The notes under the pieces are model-generated. The model was not told where the DNA came from. It worked only from the letters and a program-made list of their open reading frames with translations, and searched no databases. A stretch of 64,000 bases of DNA, from contig SMMW01000555.1 of assembly GCA_004794655.1 (NCBI GenBank), positions 8,205,001 through 8,269,000 on the forward strand, given 5' to 3'. This stretch comes from Marisa cornuarietis. Lineage: Eukaryota; Mollusca; Gastropoda; Architaenioglossa; Ampullariidae. The stretch's first letter is position 1, and each line of letters begins with the position of its first letter. Made by a program: the position numbers and the translations under genes. Of this stretch, positions 46,721 to 60,990 are shown one piece after another.

Positions 46721-49700
46721 TTCCGCGCGCGCGCATGTGTGTGATAATCATTGCTAGGATGGGTGCTTTAAGTGTGAGTGTATTAAGTGTATGGTTGTGT
46801 GAGTTGTGGACGTATTTTGTTTAGTTTATAACTTATAAAGATGTATTATACGACAAGAAGTAGTGGTGATTATTTCAATGTTTTAACATCTACATATGTA
46901 TTAATGTTTGAGGAGGTGGTTATCCGATTTATTAAAGTACTGGCATCCAAGCCCTGTTATTTGCTGTGATATCTGTGTGGCGCGGCGAACTTATCCCAGT
47001 CGAGCCAGCTATCGAGAAAGAGTCCCTTTACAGTCGACTTCACAGAGGACTGGGGAAAGGTAAAGCGGCGAGAGGGAGAGATGGGCGCCGCCCACACAAA
47101 AAAAACCTCCAGGAAACTTTAGTCTCTAGCACTTAAACACAACACCCACCCCCAACAAGCTTAGAAAAAGGTTAGGGGACGACGTTTTTAAAACAATAAA
47201 TGTCCCATATGATAATTTTAATATTGTGCTTATATATTTTTTCAGGGAACAAGTCTTTTAAACAGCCTGTGTGTGTGAGTGTGATAGAGAGAGACAAGAA
47301 GAGACGAGGATGGAGGAAAAAAAACAAAGAGGGGGAGAACGTTTCGGTTTTCTGTTTAGGTATTGATGTCCGTTTCGAAGCTACAGTTTTCGTATTCTCG
47401 CGTGTCGCCCGTAGTCCGGTTTCCAGCATTTCATTCCGAGAGCATTTTCCACGCGATTCTCGAGATGCCCGTCCACGAGAACCATACATGCTGACGCAAG
47501 CACGTGTGGAACAGCAACCGTTATATAAATCAAGGCATCCTTGGAAGACAAGACGGAATGGTATGCTGATTTTTCCCGCGTGGGTATCTTGTTTGATGTG
47601 CAGTAGACCTCGAAATCTGCGAAAGATTGTCGAGGATTTGGTGTCATTCTTGTGACATATGGTTGTTATTTTCCACAGTCCGTTCTGGCAACCAAGCGTT
47701 TTCATTTAAGCTAGTTTTATTTTGAGAGGATCTGTCTCTACCCTCCTCCTAGATTGATGGACAGAATAACCGTCTTCAGGCTTGGTTTAAAATGCAATTA
47801 CATTTTCTCTCCATTTTTTTTCTTTCTCTTCTCTTGTGGCCCCGTTACACAGAGGCTGGCGGAAGAAGTGGATTGAATAACTGCTGTCATAATCTTCAGC
47901 CATATGTTCCGAGATCTACCTGATATGACGATCAAAGGTGAAGCATTATGTCTGATCTGGCTCGAGATCCCGAGGCAAATTGAGAACTAATCTTGTAATC
48001 TGCTAAATTTTTGTCGTGGGAGATGAGGCAGGACCACAGCCGCGTCTTGGTCTGTCTACTGCGTCTCTCGTATTGCAGCAGAAGAGCGGGCCTCGAGGCG
48101 GTAAAAATGGAGTGTTTTGGGGTAGGGGGTTGCTTTTGCTTACAAATCTGCATATTTTCCGCATCAGCTGACCCGACATGAAAGCGGAGATCTTGTTCGC
48201 CACACACATGTCCGTGGCTTTGGTGTACTGTCGTCACTTCCGTTTCTGGTATCGTGTTCTGTTGCGAAGAAGAAAAAAAAAGAAGAAAACACTAGGGTAT
48301 ACTTTAGCATTTCCTCAGCTTCCAAAATGCACTGTTGGAATGGTTTTGAGGCCTGATAAGCCAATAAAAAGGCGTTATAAAAAATTAATAATACCATTCA
48401 CGTAACTGTTTCTTTCATAAACGAAAAATGTTTTCAGCATCTATAAGAGGAATACTTTCGAGCGGAGGGTTCTTTGTCTGGCAATCTTTCGGTGGTCTAC
48501 AAAGACTCGCTTTCATTGTTGTTAAAGGACAACACGAGCGCTCAGCGAAAATCGCTGGAAGTAAACCACAGAGTATCACAAAAACATGTGGTATTTTATG
48601 ATAAAGAGCCATAAAAGATTTTATATTAATATTTTTCTCTTAAGCACACCTGGATTTGTCTAGAAAACAGGAAGTGACAAAACGAACGTATTTCTAAAAA
48701 TAGCGCCGTCTGCATAAGCTGAAGTCGAAGAGAAAAGATGCAATCCTCGGTAAAAGAAAACTAACCAGGACACATTGTGCTGTTGCTGAATGTTCTCTTC
48801 AACACTCAGATGGAGTTTGTACTCATTAAGGAAATCCTGAAGATAATGGATCAAACGCCAGTGGATTCACTTTGTTCAAACGTGCCATGCAAACTTCGTC
48901 CCTACACCGTACTCTTGAATTTGCTCAAAACATTTCAAAATCGATTGTTACCCAGTCACTTATACAGTACAAGCAAGTCTTGGACGTTCAGTAAAACGAA
49001 GAAATCTTATTCCCACAGCAGTGCTTACTATACAAAAGCACGAGATGTTAAAATGAACTACGACTGCTGGTAAATCAAGCACCAAATATGCAACATCGAC
49101 GGTTTCTACACCGTCTGGTCTACAAGTAACTTCGTGTGACAGTCAGACACATCATCATCAGTTGTATCTTTATCCAGCATAATGCTCAAAACAACTGACA
49201 GGGCGAGGGCACCATTGAAGTGTATGATCGAAACAGCTACAAAGGAAAAAAAAAAAAGAATTGTGGGTGATAAACATAGGGAGCTTAAACGGGAACACGT
49301 GCGAGTATCAATAACAGAAAATTTTGCATGCAGCTAAATGAGGAAGAAATAAGTTTATTTACATCGATAAACACGTTTCAAACTATCATTACATTTTTAA
49401 TTGTAAAAAATCCTTATCACAGTCAGTTGTAACTATTGTTGCCGTTTAATTTTGATCTGATTGACTTACCAGTCTGTTGAATGAATTCAGTTTGAACCAT
49501 TTATTTATTCTTTAACTTCATTCGAAGCTTCTAAATAAAGTTCCAATCTGTAGGGCTGTATTCCAAATTCAGCTGTTTCATTTTTGGGGCAAACAAAATC
49601 GCTTCTTGAACACGACAACCTGAGCGATGTTTCTTCATTTGACTTGAAGACATGCATAGATTTCTTGAACCCAGCCACACTCGCTGTTACAAATACTTTG

Positions 49701-52700
49701 ATCACATAAGAGAACCTCCAGTACAGGAGAGTATTTTTTCCCGCCTTCTAGTTGCAGGTGAGAATGCCAGTGTTTGAAGGCTTATATCTTTAAAATTAGG
49801 CATAATTATGTACTCATATTTTGGAAATTATTATTTTAAAACGAACCATACCCGATCATAAAGAAAAAATGTTGCGCTTGCTTTATCCTTTAACGAAAAT
49901 AGAACTGGTCATATATAATATCCTGTGTGAGCGAGCCCTTCGTTAATTTGTCGTCCCAGACATCATTCAGAGTTTATGTAAAGTCTCAAGATGTCATGGT
50001 CATTCAAACATCCACAATCATCCTTCCTTCCTTTCTGTCGTGCTTTCAAGCACTCTTAATATTATGTTCAAATCATTTTGTGCGACGGACACATTTGAGC
50101 AACTATCATTGTGGTTAATGCGTCCATACTTTGGTCAGAGGTGAACACTTTGAGCAAACAACATTGTTGGCCCTGATGGATCATGATCTGTGGGTTGTAA
50201 AGAAATTGTATTACTTCGCTTCCTTCGCCCCCTCCAACCCCCACTCCCAGAAAACCTAACCGAAGTAAAAACAAGAAAAGGTGGAGGGGGAGGGGTCGGT
50301 GCCTCAGTTTTTTATGACTTTGGAATGAGTTATCAGTATGTATGCATTATGGTTCGTGGTTGGAACTGAGCGGTGTGTGTAAATTCCAGTAAGGTCAAAA
50401 TAAGTAAAGAGCTAATAACGGGCCGGCGTCTGTTTCTTTGTCTCTTCCTCCCTACTCCCGCCAACGCTTTTATTTAAAACATTATTGTGTTGTTCGGCCG
50501 TAGGAGTATCCCTTCCTTTGCTGTCTCTGTTTCCTGCTTAGCAGAACGTCGTCCTTCCCCGCGAGTGCCTTTTTTTCACAGAACGCCTGCCAGCTTGGTC
50601 CTGCTTACCTCTAGAATGTCCTTCTTCGCTGTCTTCTTCCAGCCCGTTTCTCATCTTAAGAATGCCCTTATATGCTCCCTTCAGGAAGCGGAAAGCTGAA
50701 TTTTAGAAAAAAAGTAAAAATGAACAAAAGGATAGAATCGTGGTAGGGTATTCCAGAGCTGAGAGGGTGGTGTTTTCTTAAGGGGGAAGGGGTGTAGGGT
50801 AGTGGATGGATGCACGGCATCTGCTGTCATAATTGTGATTAATGGGTCTGGGTGGTGCTGTTCGGTTCCGCGCGTGCTTTGCCTGCTCGCTCCATATTTC
50901 AAAATCATTAAGTACGTTCCGATGCAAAACGCAAAATGTGTGGCATTTTTTTTTCACTCTCCTTTCTTCTTTTCTTTCACTTTGTCTGTCTTTTTACATT
51001 CGTGCCTTCGAACGCATTATGTTTTGTGCCAATGTTTAGCTTGGCAGACCAGCGCCGGGTACCCCGAGGTTGGCTTTGGACGCTGCTGGGAAGTAAAATG
51101 AAAAACACGGGCCGCAGAGGTGAGGTTGCGTCATTAAACGGTTTAATCCCGACAAAAGCTCGCTGCGATTCGCATTGGAGGCTTGCCTGGCGTGGCCAAC
51201 CGTTACCGTGGGGCGCACGTGAATAAGACATTTTCATTCATTACGGCCAGCGAACCGGGGGGCTGGGACATTTTCTCTGTTTCATTACATCTTTCGAATT
51301 AGAATCCATGCTGTTATGATTGCCTCCTCTTAGTTCGGGCCTGTTGCCACGTGTAGCCGCCAGAGGGCTGCCAGACGCGGTTGGCAGCTTAAAGAGGGAG
51401 AAGGGGGTTTTCTCCCCTCCTTCGATGGGGCCTCCGTGCCTTGCAGTGAGTGGTCCTGATTTTATCTACATTCATGCTTCCTTTTACAAATGAATATAAC
51501 AGCGACTAAAGCTCTGCCCCATTGAATACTAAAGCTATTATCTCGAATGGCAAAAAATCCATCCGACATGTAACGGCTTTCGCAGCTGTGATGTGGAAAT
51601 GTTTGTTACCGATGGCTCAGATGAAAAGAAACATAGAGACGATAAAGTATCACAATGTGTAAGATGAGCAAAATGCTTGTAACAGCTGAAGCCCGCACAA
51701 AGGACCCCAGCGGTCGGCAATGATGTTAGCCTTTGTGGGTCTTCGGGCTGTTTACTTGTTGCTCGCGCTTTTCACGCTCCCTTCGTCTTCACCCACATCC
51801 GCCTGTGCCTTCACGCGCCCTGAAAGCCATGCGTAGTCGCACGCGCGCGTGTGTGTGCGAGAGAGTGAGAGAGAGAGAAACACCTCAAATCAAGACAGCT
51901 AAAGGTGAAAGGCCTATAAACGCAGCGGCAGACATTTTAAATATCCAGTTTGTGGGATGCGCTGTTTACTATGTTGGTTAACTGGATAAATATGGAGAAC
52001 GTTTAAGGAAATTTGACGAAATCTTTATATAACCGCCATATAAAAAAATGCCGAACTTGGTCAAACCCATTCGTCCACATTTTGTCCGTTTAAGAACATT
52101 CCATAGAGAAAGATATCTCTTTGTCGGACGGAGGATATCTTGTAAAAGCATTGGTAATTTGGCGATACAGCGCGTAGGCTTGAAAGTGGAGGCCGTGCAC
52201 GAGAAGAAAAGATGTGAACTTTGTTGCTGACACCATTCCCAATTCACTGAAGAGTTTGTTTGGAAGAGCTTTAATGAAGGTTAATTAAAGGCAGGCCTCC
52301 TAAAGTGAGGTGAAAGGTTTTCATAGAGATCTTTAAGGCCACACGCAAAGAGAGAGAGAGAGAGCGCGCGCGTTTTCACGGTGCAGTTATGCTAGCACAT
52401 GTAACATGGACTTCTTCGTCACTAGGAAAGCGGAAGAACAACTTGGATTCTCCCCCTCTCCCGCTTACAATAAGATCGCACAACATGGGTCCATTGTCCC
52501 GGGGCAGAATGTATAACCGTTCATAGGTCCTTTTCGTAAAAGTGTTAAAAACTTTACAACTGGTCCAACTCGCTCTCCAAAATTCTCGGACACTTGTGCA
52601 GACTGTGGGGTTGGGGGGAGCTTCTAACGCTTAAACAGCTCGCCACGTGTCCGTAACAGTAGAGAACTGTAGAATCGGTTTAATTTTTGTACTCTCTGGT

Positions 52701-52937
52701 TCTGAGTGAATCTGCTAGGGCTGTCACTTTCCGCACGATTTGGCGGAAATTGGATTTTTTTCAACATCCGAAGGAGGCCAGGATGTTCTGGCTGCAGGCG
52801 TGAAGAGCGAGGTTTTGGAAGGTCTGTAGGACAAGGGAGGTAGGGTCCATTGATACGGTACAAATACCTTGGGAGCAAGTGCATCGTCAACACATCAAAG
52901 TACGAAAATGATTGCCCCTTCGTAAACGGATGTCACT

Positions 52938-52938
<1 letters not shown>
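46721..52938. other. Intron 6, middle part, non-coding
   Basis: Nothing assignable. The opposite-strand frames at 47172-47705 and 47200-47655 overlap each other and neither has a domain. A GA/GT-rich simple repeat is at 51840-51880. Confidence 0.5.

Positions 52939-53007
<69 letters not shown>
52939..53007. repeat. (TCA)23 microsatellite
   Basis: About 23 perfect TCA units, then CAGTCAAT repeats and more TCA. The apparent poly-His protein is a translation of this repeat. It may be the tail of a retroelement on the minus strand, as at 46408, but no element body is clear. Confidence 0.9.
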
Positions 53008-55914
53008 GTCAATCAGTCAATCATCATTATCATCTGGCTCCCCAAAACTTCATTCCTCCTTCCTTCTTCGCAAACTGTGCACGCTTAAAGAAAGAGGGGT
53101 GGGGGAAACGTAATAGGAAACGGGCGAAAATGGAGCAAAATTAAGCTTCCTGTCTGAAATCGTCGGACCGTACTAAAAGATTTCTGACGATTGCGCACGT
53201 GTCTTCGTTTTCTATTAATATTTTTTCTCGCGCTGCGGGAGGTCTCAGCATTAAAAGAATGATGACGATATAGTATCGTTCAGCCGTCATAACGGTCTTG
53301 GGGAGGAGAGGGGGAGGAGCGGGAGGTGAGAGAAGACTTCCTCTCTCACCTGTTCTTTGAGCCTCGTAATGTACGCGCGCTCCGCGGAAGTGAGGGTCTT
53401 CTCGAGCGGGTGGGCGTGTACTGAAGTGGGCAGTACCTGCCCTTATTGTGCCGCTGGGTTATCATGTCTGTGCCTTCAGCAGGGGAAGGGGGAAAAAAAG
53501 CCCTTTAAAATGTTTATTTAAAAATATGGCGCTCAATAGACATGGCACAACGGGTATGATGATCACTGCGTTTTTTGTGATGCCTTCAAAAAATATAAAG
53601 GTAAACCAATTGAGAGGATTTAGTTGTTTTTGTTTTATTGTTGTGCAAAACCAATAGCTTTTTTTTTAAGGAGAGAAGAGGGGATAGAAGGACGGAGAGA
53701 GAGAAAGAGGAAGATAAGAGAGCCGCGATCCTAATGCATGAATAATATGCGAGTCTGTTTCATATTACGGAGTTACTTCCCCGTACCACGCCCCTGTCTC
53801 ATCCTCCAAACCCATTCACCTTTATTAAATTTTCTCGCTTTCTCTCTCATCTCCTCACCCTTTTCCTAGTCCACCTGGCTACGGATATGAAGATACATCT
53901 ATCTCAATTCATCTATCCAGCCTTTGCAGTATTTTTGTTATTTGTTTGTTTATTATTTTGTCCTTTTTTCAGACGTTTGCCTGAAAATTAGATTCCAGAA
54001 GACACGTTACAGGGTTGTAAAAGGAGGCCTTTTTATACTTTTTTTCTTTCTCTCCCTCACTCTCTCTCTCTCACTCTGTGTATGAGAGAGAGAATGGCGG
54101 ACTTTTTCCCGCATGTCAATATAGCTGTAGCTCTAAGTTGTAGAATAGGCTATGTCGGGGGAACGTGCCAAATTTTTTTTCCGCACAACGTAAAATACGA
54201 GGTTAACTTGTAGAGAAGTGCCTTAAAAGCATTTGTGTTTGATGGAAGAGGGCCCCAAGGGCATCGCTATGAGTACATGAATGTGTGGATAAAGGTCCTT
54301 GTAGGGTGCCTCTGTGTAAAAGCGCCAAGAGGGTAGTTCCGTGTGTGTGGGAAAAGTGCCTTGAGGACCAGACTGTAATCTGTTAGCTGTGTACGAAACA
54401 TTCGGTTTTATTAACGTTATTCTCGTTTTCTCCGCTGAAAATCGTTCGCATGAACTTCTGGTGAACAAACTACACACCATTCATTGCGTGGGTGTCAGCG
54501 GGGAAAATGGCGCGTGCGCGTGTCTGATGGGCGTTCTTTTCGGTAGATTGTCTGCCTCTTAAGCAGCTGACAAAAGTCAACCTTTTACTTATTTTCTCAT
54601 ATATCTTGCGTGGGACGGGACGGGAAGACTGTAAGTGCGTTTAGAAAGGGACTATGGAAAGAGGGGCGGGATGCAGGAGCGGGCTGCAACTGTTGATAGA
54701 GAACAATTCTCAGATAACGAGTTCTCGATACCACAGTGTCTCGCTGCATCGTGACTGCTGTTTCTCATAATCTACCTCATAGAGCCGCGATCTGCTGCCT
54801 TGCGAACGCGAGTTGTTGGGGTGGGGGCAAGAGGGGGGGGGATCTGCGAAAACTTCGAGTTGGGTGCAGACCAATGACCGCCTGGGGACCAGGGGCCTGG
54901 CCTCCTACCACGGGCCCCAAGCGGCCTCGGGGCCAGAGGAGGAACCCCGGTGATCTGTCAGTGGGGAATTTATACGTAGAAAAGGGAGCTGGATTCGACA
55001 AAAGAAATCGACTGCGTCGGATCTGGAGAAACGATTCCGGATGACTATCATGCTCCATAAATCTACATGAAACATGGCGAGCTTGAAGTCGCGTCTTTCA
55101 GCGAGGTACACGCAGAAAAGGTCTGGTGTCGTGAGCTCTTGACTGCACGTGCACTTCAGGTCAGGGCATCTCCTAGTAATTCCGATACCTGATATCGTAG
55201 CGACATGCCGATCTGGCGTAGTGGTTGAAGGAGTGCGTGAAAAAGAAAGGAGAGAGAGAAAAAAAAAATTGCTGTATGCCACGCTGTTAAGATATATTAT
55301 TATGTGGTGTGCTGGGGGTGGGGGTGATGAATGGGTGGGGAGGGGATGATATATCGATAGAGAGGAAAAACAAAAGCACCAGCGAGTGGAAAAATACGTT
55401 GTTCTCGGAGTCAGCAATTCACTGACTGTCTGGAATATTGTCTTGTGTTTTGGTCTGTCTCCGCCTGCGCTACATCCATTTATTTTATGAGTGTATGTTT
55501 TTTTCTGCTCTGTCTTTCTTCGGTCGCTCGGGTTTTTGTTTTTTTGTTTGCTTAGTCCTCCCCCCCCCCTCTACCTGCTTTCCTTCTCATTGATATATTC
55601 ACCCACTCCTTTCTTTCTGCCACCCATCAAATCCCTTTTAATTTCTTTTACCCTTTGTCTTTATGTATGTCTGTACGTATGTCGCGTGCAAGCTTAGGTC
55701 CCCTTTACAGAGCTCTAATAAAACAGCTTCTCTTGATAGAAAATTTTATAACTTAACGGCAAATTTAAAACGTGCGCATGCACGCCCAAAGTGGCAGTAT
55801 GAATGCGGTAGTTCGTGTTAGAGGTGGTGTATTACATCTATCACAAATCTCTGTGTGTGCATGTGTGTGCCCCCGGAGATTTCAACGGCTATAGCTTACT
55901 TATTGTTTGGTCTG

Positions 55915-55989
55915 TTTGTTCTGATTATGCATGACAGGGTGACTATTATATATTTTTGTTCTGATGATGCATGACAGGGTGACTATATT
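55915..55989 (+). repeat. Tandem duplication, about 40 bp x 2
   Basis: TTTGTTCTGATTATGCATGA at 55915 recurs with one change at 55955, each followed by CAGGGTGACTAT; the period is 40. Confidence 0.85.
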
Positions 55990-58110
55990 TTGACCCCGCT
56001 GTCCTCCGCATAGCTTTATGCTGACATTTCATTGGAGGGTGGAGCATGTATCTTAGCTCTACTTCTCTCTCCTCCTGTCCACATTTCTTTGTCTGTTGGT
56101 GCCTATTCTCTGTCCTCTCCGACTCCCGACCATCTCCAGATAATGTGTTTTTGGCGATGCAGTATGTCTGACAGGGACGTGGCAGTCATGGCTTCTCAGC
56201 AAAGTTCAAAGGCGTTAAGACTTTTTTAAAAACTTTTTTTTATTTTTTACCCAGTGTGATTGGCCGTCGCGTAAAGGACGATGATCGAAAGGTAGTGCAT
56301 TTGCGTGTTAATGGGAGGAAGCTGGGGCAGCCAGAGAGGAGTGTAATATGGAAGTTCTGACAGCCGGTATGAAAATACCCGAGAGATGTATTGACGACAG
56401 CTGGGAGACATGATTGCTAAGCAAGTTTTCCCCTCCATCTATTTCCTATCTTCTGCACTGTCTTTTGCTTCAGATTCATAGTTTTGCTTGATTTCAGAAC
56501 GCGTGCACGGTAATCCCCTATCCCCACAGACACCCCCTTCTCCTTCTTTTCGCCATCCCCTCTTCGTGATATCCATGATGGACATGACTGTACTATATTT
56601 TGACATTATTTTTGTCAGTGGAGTCAAAACGGGCCGAATTTATAAGGGTACTGGAGTTTTACTCTTAGGGTCATATTATACACTCCAGGAACTATCTCCA
56701 GTGTTATTATACCTCTAGTCTGTGGGGATGAGAGACGAGGGAGGAAGACCTCCTGAGGGTTTGCCGACCGCTGAGCACTGTGGCTGTTTGATGATCCTGC
56801 ATTGGTTCGGCTTCCTAGTCACCCTCCAAATAATCTTTACCTCCCTTTCATCACTAGTGCTCTTGGTATGATCGTGGGACCATCACAGCCTGCCAACATC
56901 CGGAACCACACGTTGACATCTCACTTCTTTTCCTTCGCTAACGTTCGATTTATGTCGCTGAAAAATAATCAATTTTAACCATCTTAACCACAGACCGGCC
57001 TTTGCAGGAACAGTGCGTTACCTTCCTGTTACCTTCACTGGTGAGCATTGGGCTTATAGATGTAGTTGCACCCACGTTGCCCGACGGGCCAAGGATTGTA
57101 ATAATAGAATTCCTAAAGCGCATTTCGCCGTGTAGATGCCAGCTCAGTGCGCTGTTTACGAAAAATTACAAACAAGCCGACAATCAAACATACAAAAAAC
57201 ATAAGTGTCAGCAAACAAATGCCACCATGGCAGACTTGAACGGGAGGAACTGAAGTATGAGCGACTAATTTTTACCGACTGAACCTGATGTCTAGGTGAA
57301 GGGAAGAAAACTCGGGGAGTGTGTGTGTGTGTGTGTGCAAGAGAGTTCTGATGCTTTTCGCATTTTTTTTTCTCTTTCTTTGCCCCTCCACCCCTTTTTT
57401 TCCCCTTACATCGAATCTAAAGGGAGATCGCAATCTGACCATCGACGTGAACTCCAAGCTTCATCACATTGTCGATGACTCTAGCAGGCTTTCTGCGCCC
57501 GGACCACCCTCCTTTCGCCTACAACAGCTTGCTGCACACCACACACACGAGCCGCCGCTCACTTGCGATGCCTCCACGATAATCTCCTCGATTTTAATCA
57601 CCTTGGTTTCTTCTGGTGACTTCCGAATCAATTCGTGCTGGTGTTGTCCAACACTTCTCTGTCTCCTCCCCCAATCTCTCCGCACAACTCCCCTCTCCCG
57701 CTCTTTGCTTCCTCTGCTGTAGTTCCCTCGTTGCTCGTGTTGTCCTTTGCATCGCACTGGGAAGCAGCATACCCTGGAGACACGCCAGCGTGTCGCCAAG
57801 TCACGTGAGTCACTGGGTGGGGCCAAAGATGCGCGCGCGTCAAATCGAAGCGAGGTGTGGAGGCCGCGCCTGCCGTTGGGGGTGGAGCTGATCAAGATCG
57901 ATAAGCAAAGGATCGGGCAGCGGGGCTGCTGTGATGTGTGTGTGTGTGTTTCTTCATTTTCCTTGGAGATTTTGAAAGGGTATTGCGATGCATGGTAGGA
58001 AAATCATACACTTTGTCTGCCGGGATATGTTGAAACGTGCAGTTGTTAATCACATTTCCACCCCATCCGCACGCTAGCATACACGCACAATATACAGGTG
58101 CGCGGACAGA

Positions 58111-58131
58111 CATACGTACGTACGTACGTAC
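58111..58131. repeat. (TACG)n microsatellite
   Basis: Four to five perfect TACG units, an alternating purine-pyrimidine tract. Confidence 0.85.
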
Positions 58132-58688
58132 ACGGTGTGCAGTGTGTCGGATTTTTTGATGGCTGAGAGCAAGAGCATGGAATGATCGTTCTCCTTCCAT
58201 GAAGTCGGTATTTCTTCGTTATCTTGTGACTTAGATTGTTTTTTGTTAAGAATCGAAGCATTTGTTCGAGATTCTTCTTTGTTCGCGCAATCTGTTCCTG
58301 TCGAGTGATAGTATCCCCAGGTTTAAGCTGACCTCCACGTATTTATTTATGTCTCATTCATGTGAAAAGATTAAATCTGAGTTTTTAACGCACTTACAAT
58401 TCCGCGTGGCTTTGGAGGTGTTAACATTCACGAGATCTTCGTGTTATGCTTTATTATTGACGGGTCAGCTGCAAAATACGCAGACTGTCCTGCCATCTCA
58501 TTAACGAAGTTTCTGATATGGGCGCCATTGTGGAATTAGCGTCTCCACATCTGAATTCGTGCAGGCATAAGGGTTGTCAGGCTGGTTGGAGGTGGGTTAA
58601 GGAGGCTGGTGTGTCTATAGGGGGAGGGGGTCGATAGTGACTTTGTAAAGTGTGTGCTTATGTGCCTTGGTGTATATTTGTGTGTTTA

Positions 58689-58762
58689 TATAAAGCGCTG
58701 TGGCCCCAACTTCATTTGTGCGGAAAAGCAATTTATAAATAAACGGTATTTATTTATTTATT
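58689..58762 (+). mobile_element. LINE/SINE tail fragment with (TATT)n
   Basis: TATAAAGCGCTGTGGCCCC, then AGCAATTTATAAATAAACGG and (TATT)n. The layout (AAAGCGCTGTG, then a TATAAAT block, then a short repeat) parallels the tail of the SINE at 21411-21609. No promoter-bearing head was found. Confidence 0.45.
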
Positions 58763-60599
58763 CACGTGCTTTTTAACTAGCTGGGTACACAACTTATAGA
58801 CAGTGTTGGAAAGACGATGTAAGGTTAGCCGGTTAAAAAATTACGTATTGTTTCTGATTTTCATTAAAAGTTGAGCAACGCCGGTGGTGGGGTGTTCTTA
58901 AGTGGGTAAGGGGCGGCAACGAAGCTAGGAATGGCGCACTGGGGTGTATGGTGGAGCTGTGTGGGGGTGAAGACGAGCAGTTGCGGACGTTGCTGCACCC
59001 TAGTGCCTCCAGCAGGAAGTCGAGTCTCGGCTGAAGGGAGAAGTCTCGGTCCGCCTGACCCCCGGGCTGCGCACTATTAATCACGGAACGCGCCTGCGTG
59101 GTAATGACTTCCGAATCAATTTAACTATCTCTTGCCTCATTTATTAGAGATTGAAGAATTCTCGCGCATCGCGGCTCCTCGCCGATCGCTCGCCCATTTT
59201 GCGCTCTTCTGGCCTCAGCGAGATGGTTTCTGCATCTGGCTGTGTCTGTTGGCAGCTGCCTGCATGGTGGAGCAGGCACAAATATATTGGCGTTGAAATA
59301 CGGAGCCTTACTTTTACACAAAGTGCGCTCCCCATGGAGATTTACTGTGGGTATTCTCTTGATTCAAAGTTGGGTAGGGGTGGGGAGGGCAAAGAAGAGA
59401 GACAGAAAGAAGGAAAGAAATTTTGGTGCGTATCTCATTATTTTCTTGCTGCTGTCTTCACTTACTTTGGAGTCTTTCGTTTCCCATAAACATCTCGAAT
59501 ACGCGAATAAGAGGGAGAGAAGGTGGTGTCGGTGAGATCGTGCAGACAAGTAGAAGACTTTGTCTTCCCTCGTCCCTCCTCCCCCGAATAGCTCAGAACA
59601 CGTGTCCGTTCAAACCGTCAGAGAATGAAGGCAATATGTTCTACTGTCTGTACGAGCGTCAACTTTCACTTAAATGTGGCGCATGCTTTTAGTCGTTTCT
59701 CCTCTTTTTTCCCTTTCCGCCCTTCTCTCCCCCACCACTCCTTTTTTCCGCACAGTCTTTCGCTCGAATGTCTTATCTCATTCTACCCCTCTTTCTATCC
59801 TGTCTATCACGCTTATGCGCGCGCGCGCACGCACACACACACAGAGACATGAGCGCGCACGCAAATATTCAAGCAGAAAGACAAAAGAGTTCCATTGTCT
59901 TGCACCGATAAAAGTTTGCCGTTATTTATTTCGTAACGAACCATTTTTGTTAGGTTTCTCCATTTGGTTTGTTTTGTTCTGTTGCTCAGATGTTTTGGAA
60001 GACGGGGAGTTGTGGGGGGGGGGGGGAACGGAGTTTGTGTGTGTGTGTGTGAGAGAGAGAGAGAGTGGGGGGGAGGAGAACTGGAAGGTAGAGGGACGGA
60101 TGAAGTGGTGTTGCAGCTGTCTGTTGATGGTCTGTACCACATATGTTAAATGCTTTCCTGTGGCAACGGCGGCTTCGCTGGCTACGCTTAATAACTTTGA
60201 TAAGTAATAAGACGGCAAGGAAAGATTGTTTTGAATATTTGGCAGAGGTCGCTTGATCCCAATATAGAAAAGAATTTGGTATGTTCCCCGTGATTCGGTC
60301 CTCCCACCCTCTCTCTCAAGCGCACTGGCTCGGGTGTGTGTGCACCCGGACGCTTTTGTTTGTTTTTTATTATTTGTTTTTTTGAATCTTACATTTTACC
60401 TGTCAGCAGTAGATATTGTACATTTCTGCAACGGCTTGCCTTCCTTATTTTTTTTTTTATTTCTTGCTGTTGCGTTTTGTTAAAAAAAAGACCGAGTATA
60501 CTTTAAGTTTATGACTTGAAGATACCGAGTAATCTATGCAACAGAGCTCAGAAGCAGCATAAATATTGATGGGCGTGACAAGCGCACTAACTGGAAGTC

Positions 60600-60990
60600 A
60601 ACACTGGGCGGGGACGTGGTGCGGAGTGCTGAAGGACGGCGGTGCCAGGTGCCCGTCAACTCTGGCTGCAGTGACGTTGCTGCCGCTTTAGCGGAAGGGA
60701 GGGAGGAATGGAGGAATTGCGCGTGTTCTTGGCCAGGCTCAGATGTGGACAAAAACATGGCGCCAAAACCGTATCTGTCGCAGAACTCTGGCAGCAGGTG
60801 CGAGAGCAGGTCGTCCACACGCACAAGCTCTGTCACAGGCTGCTGCAAATTGATCCCCGGCGCACTGCGCGCTGCTTGGCTCGCCCTCTCCTCGTTACCT
60901 GTGTTCAGAGGTAGAAGTTGCCGGTTACGTCGCATCTCCCTGCCGACTTTCCCGACTCTAAGCCCCGTCTGTCGTCCGAAGTGAGGATGT
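60600..60990. other. GC-rich patch with long frames on both strands
   Basis: Noticeably richer in G, C and CpG than the neighbours. Frames are open on both strands (plus 60616-60984 and 60708-60914; minus 60534-61118). The minus frame begins with an Ile run that is only a translated AAT microsatellite. No domain recognised; it may be a CpG-rich regulatory segment or an unrecognised exon. Confidence 0.25.

Larger units (their letters stand above)
53008..58688. other. Intron 6, right-middle part, non-coding
   Basis: No gene supported. Pyrimidine-rich and GT/CA simple sequence is common ((GT)n at about 57320-57338). GC-richer patches with frames on both strands are at 54780-55040 and 57464-57895, but none shows a known domain. 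Confidence 0.5.

Noticed and set aside
47172..47705. 177-codon minus and 151-codon plus frames overlapping
   Set aside because: Mutually exclusive frames, no domain, no splice context.
52850..53113. Apparent poly-histidine protein
   Set aside because: It is a translation of a perfect (TCA)n microsatellite with no other coding evidence.
54736..55417. GC-rich overlapping frames on both strands
   Set aside because: Composition-driven; no motif or splice context supports a gene.
57464..57895. 143-codon minus frame rich in Arg/Glu/Lys
   Set aside because: No recognised domain; overlapped by plus-strand frames in a GC-richer patch.
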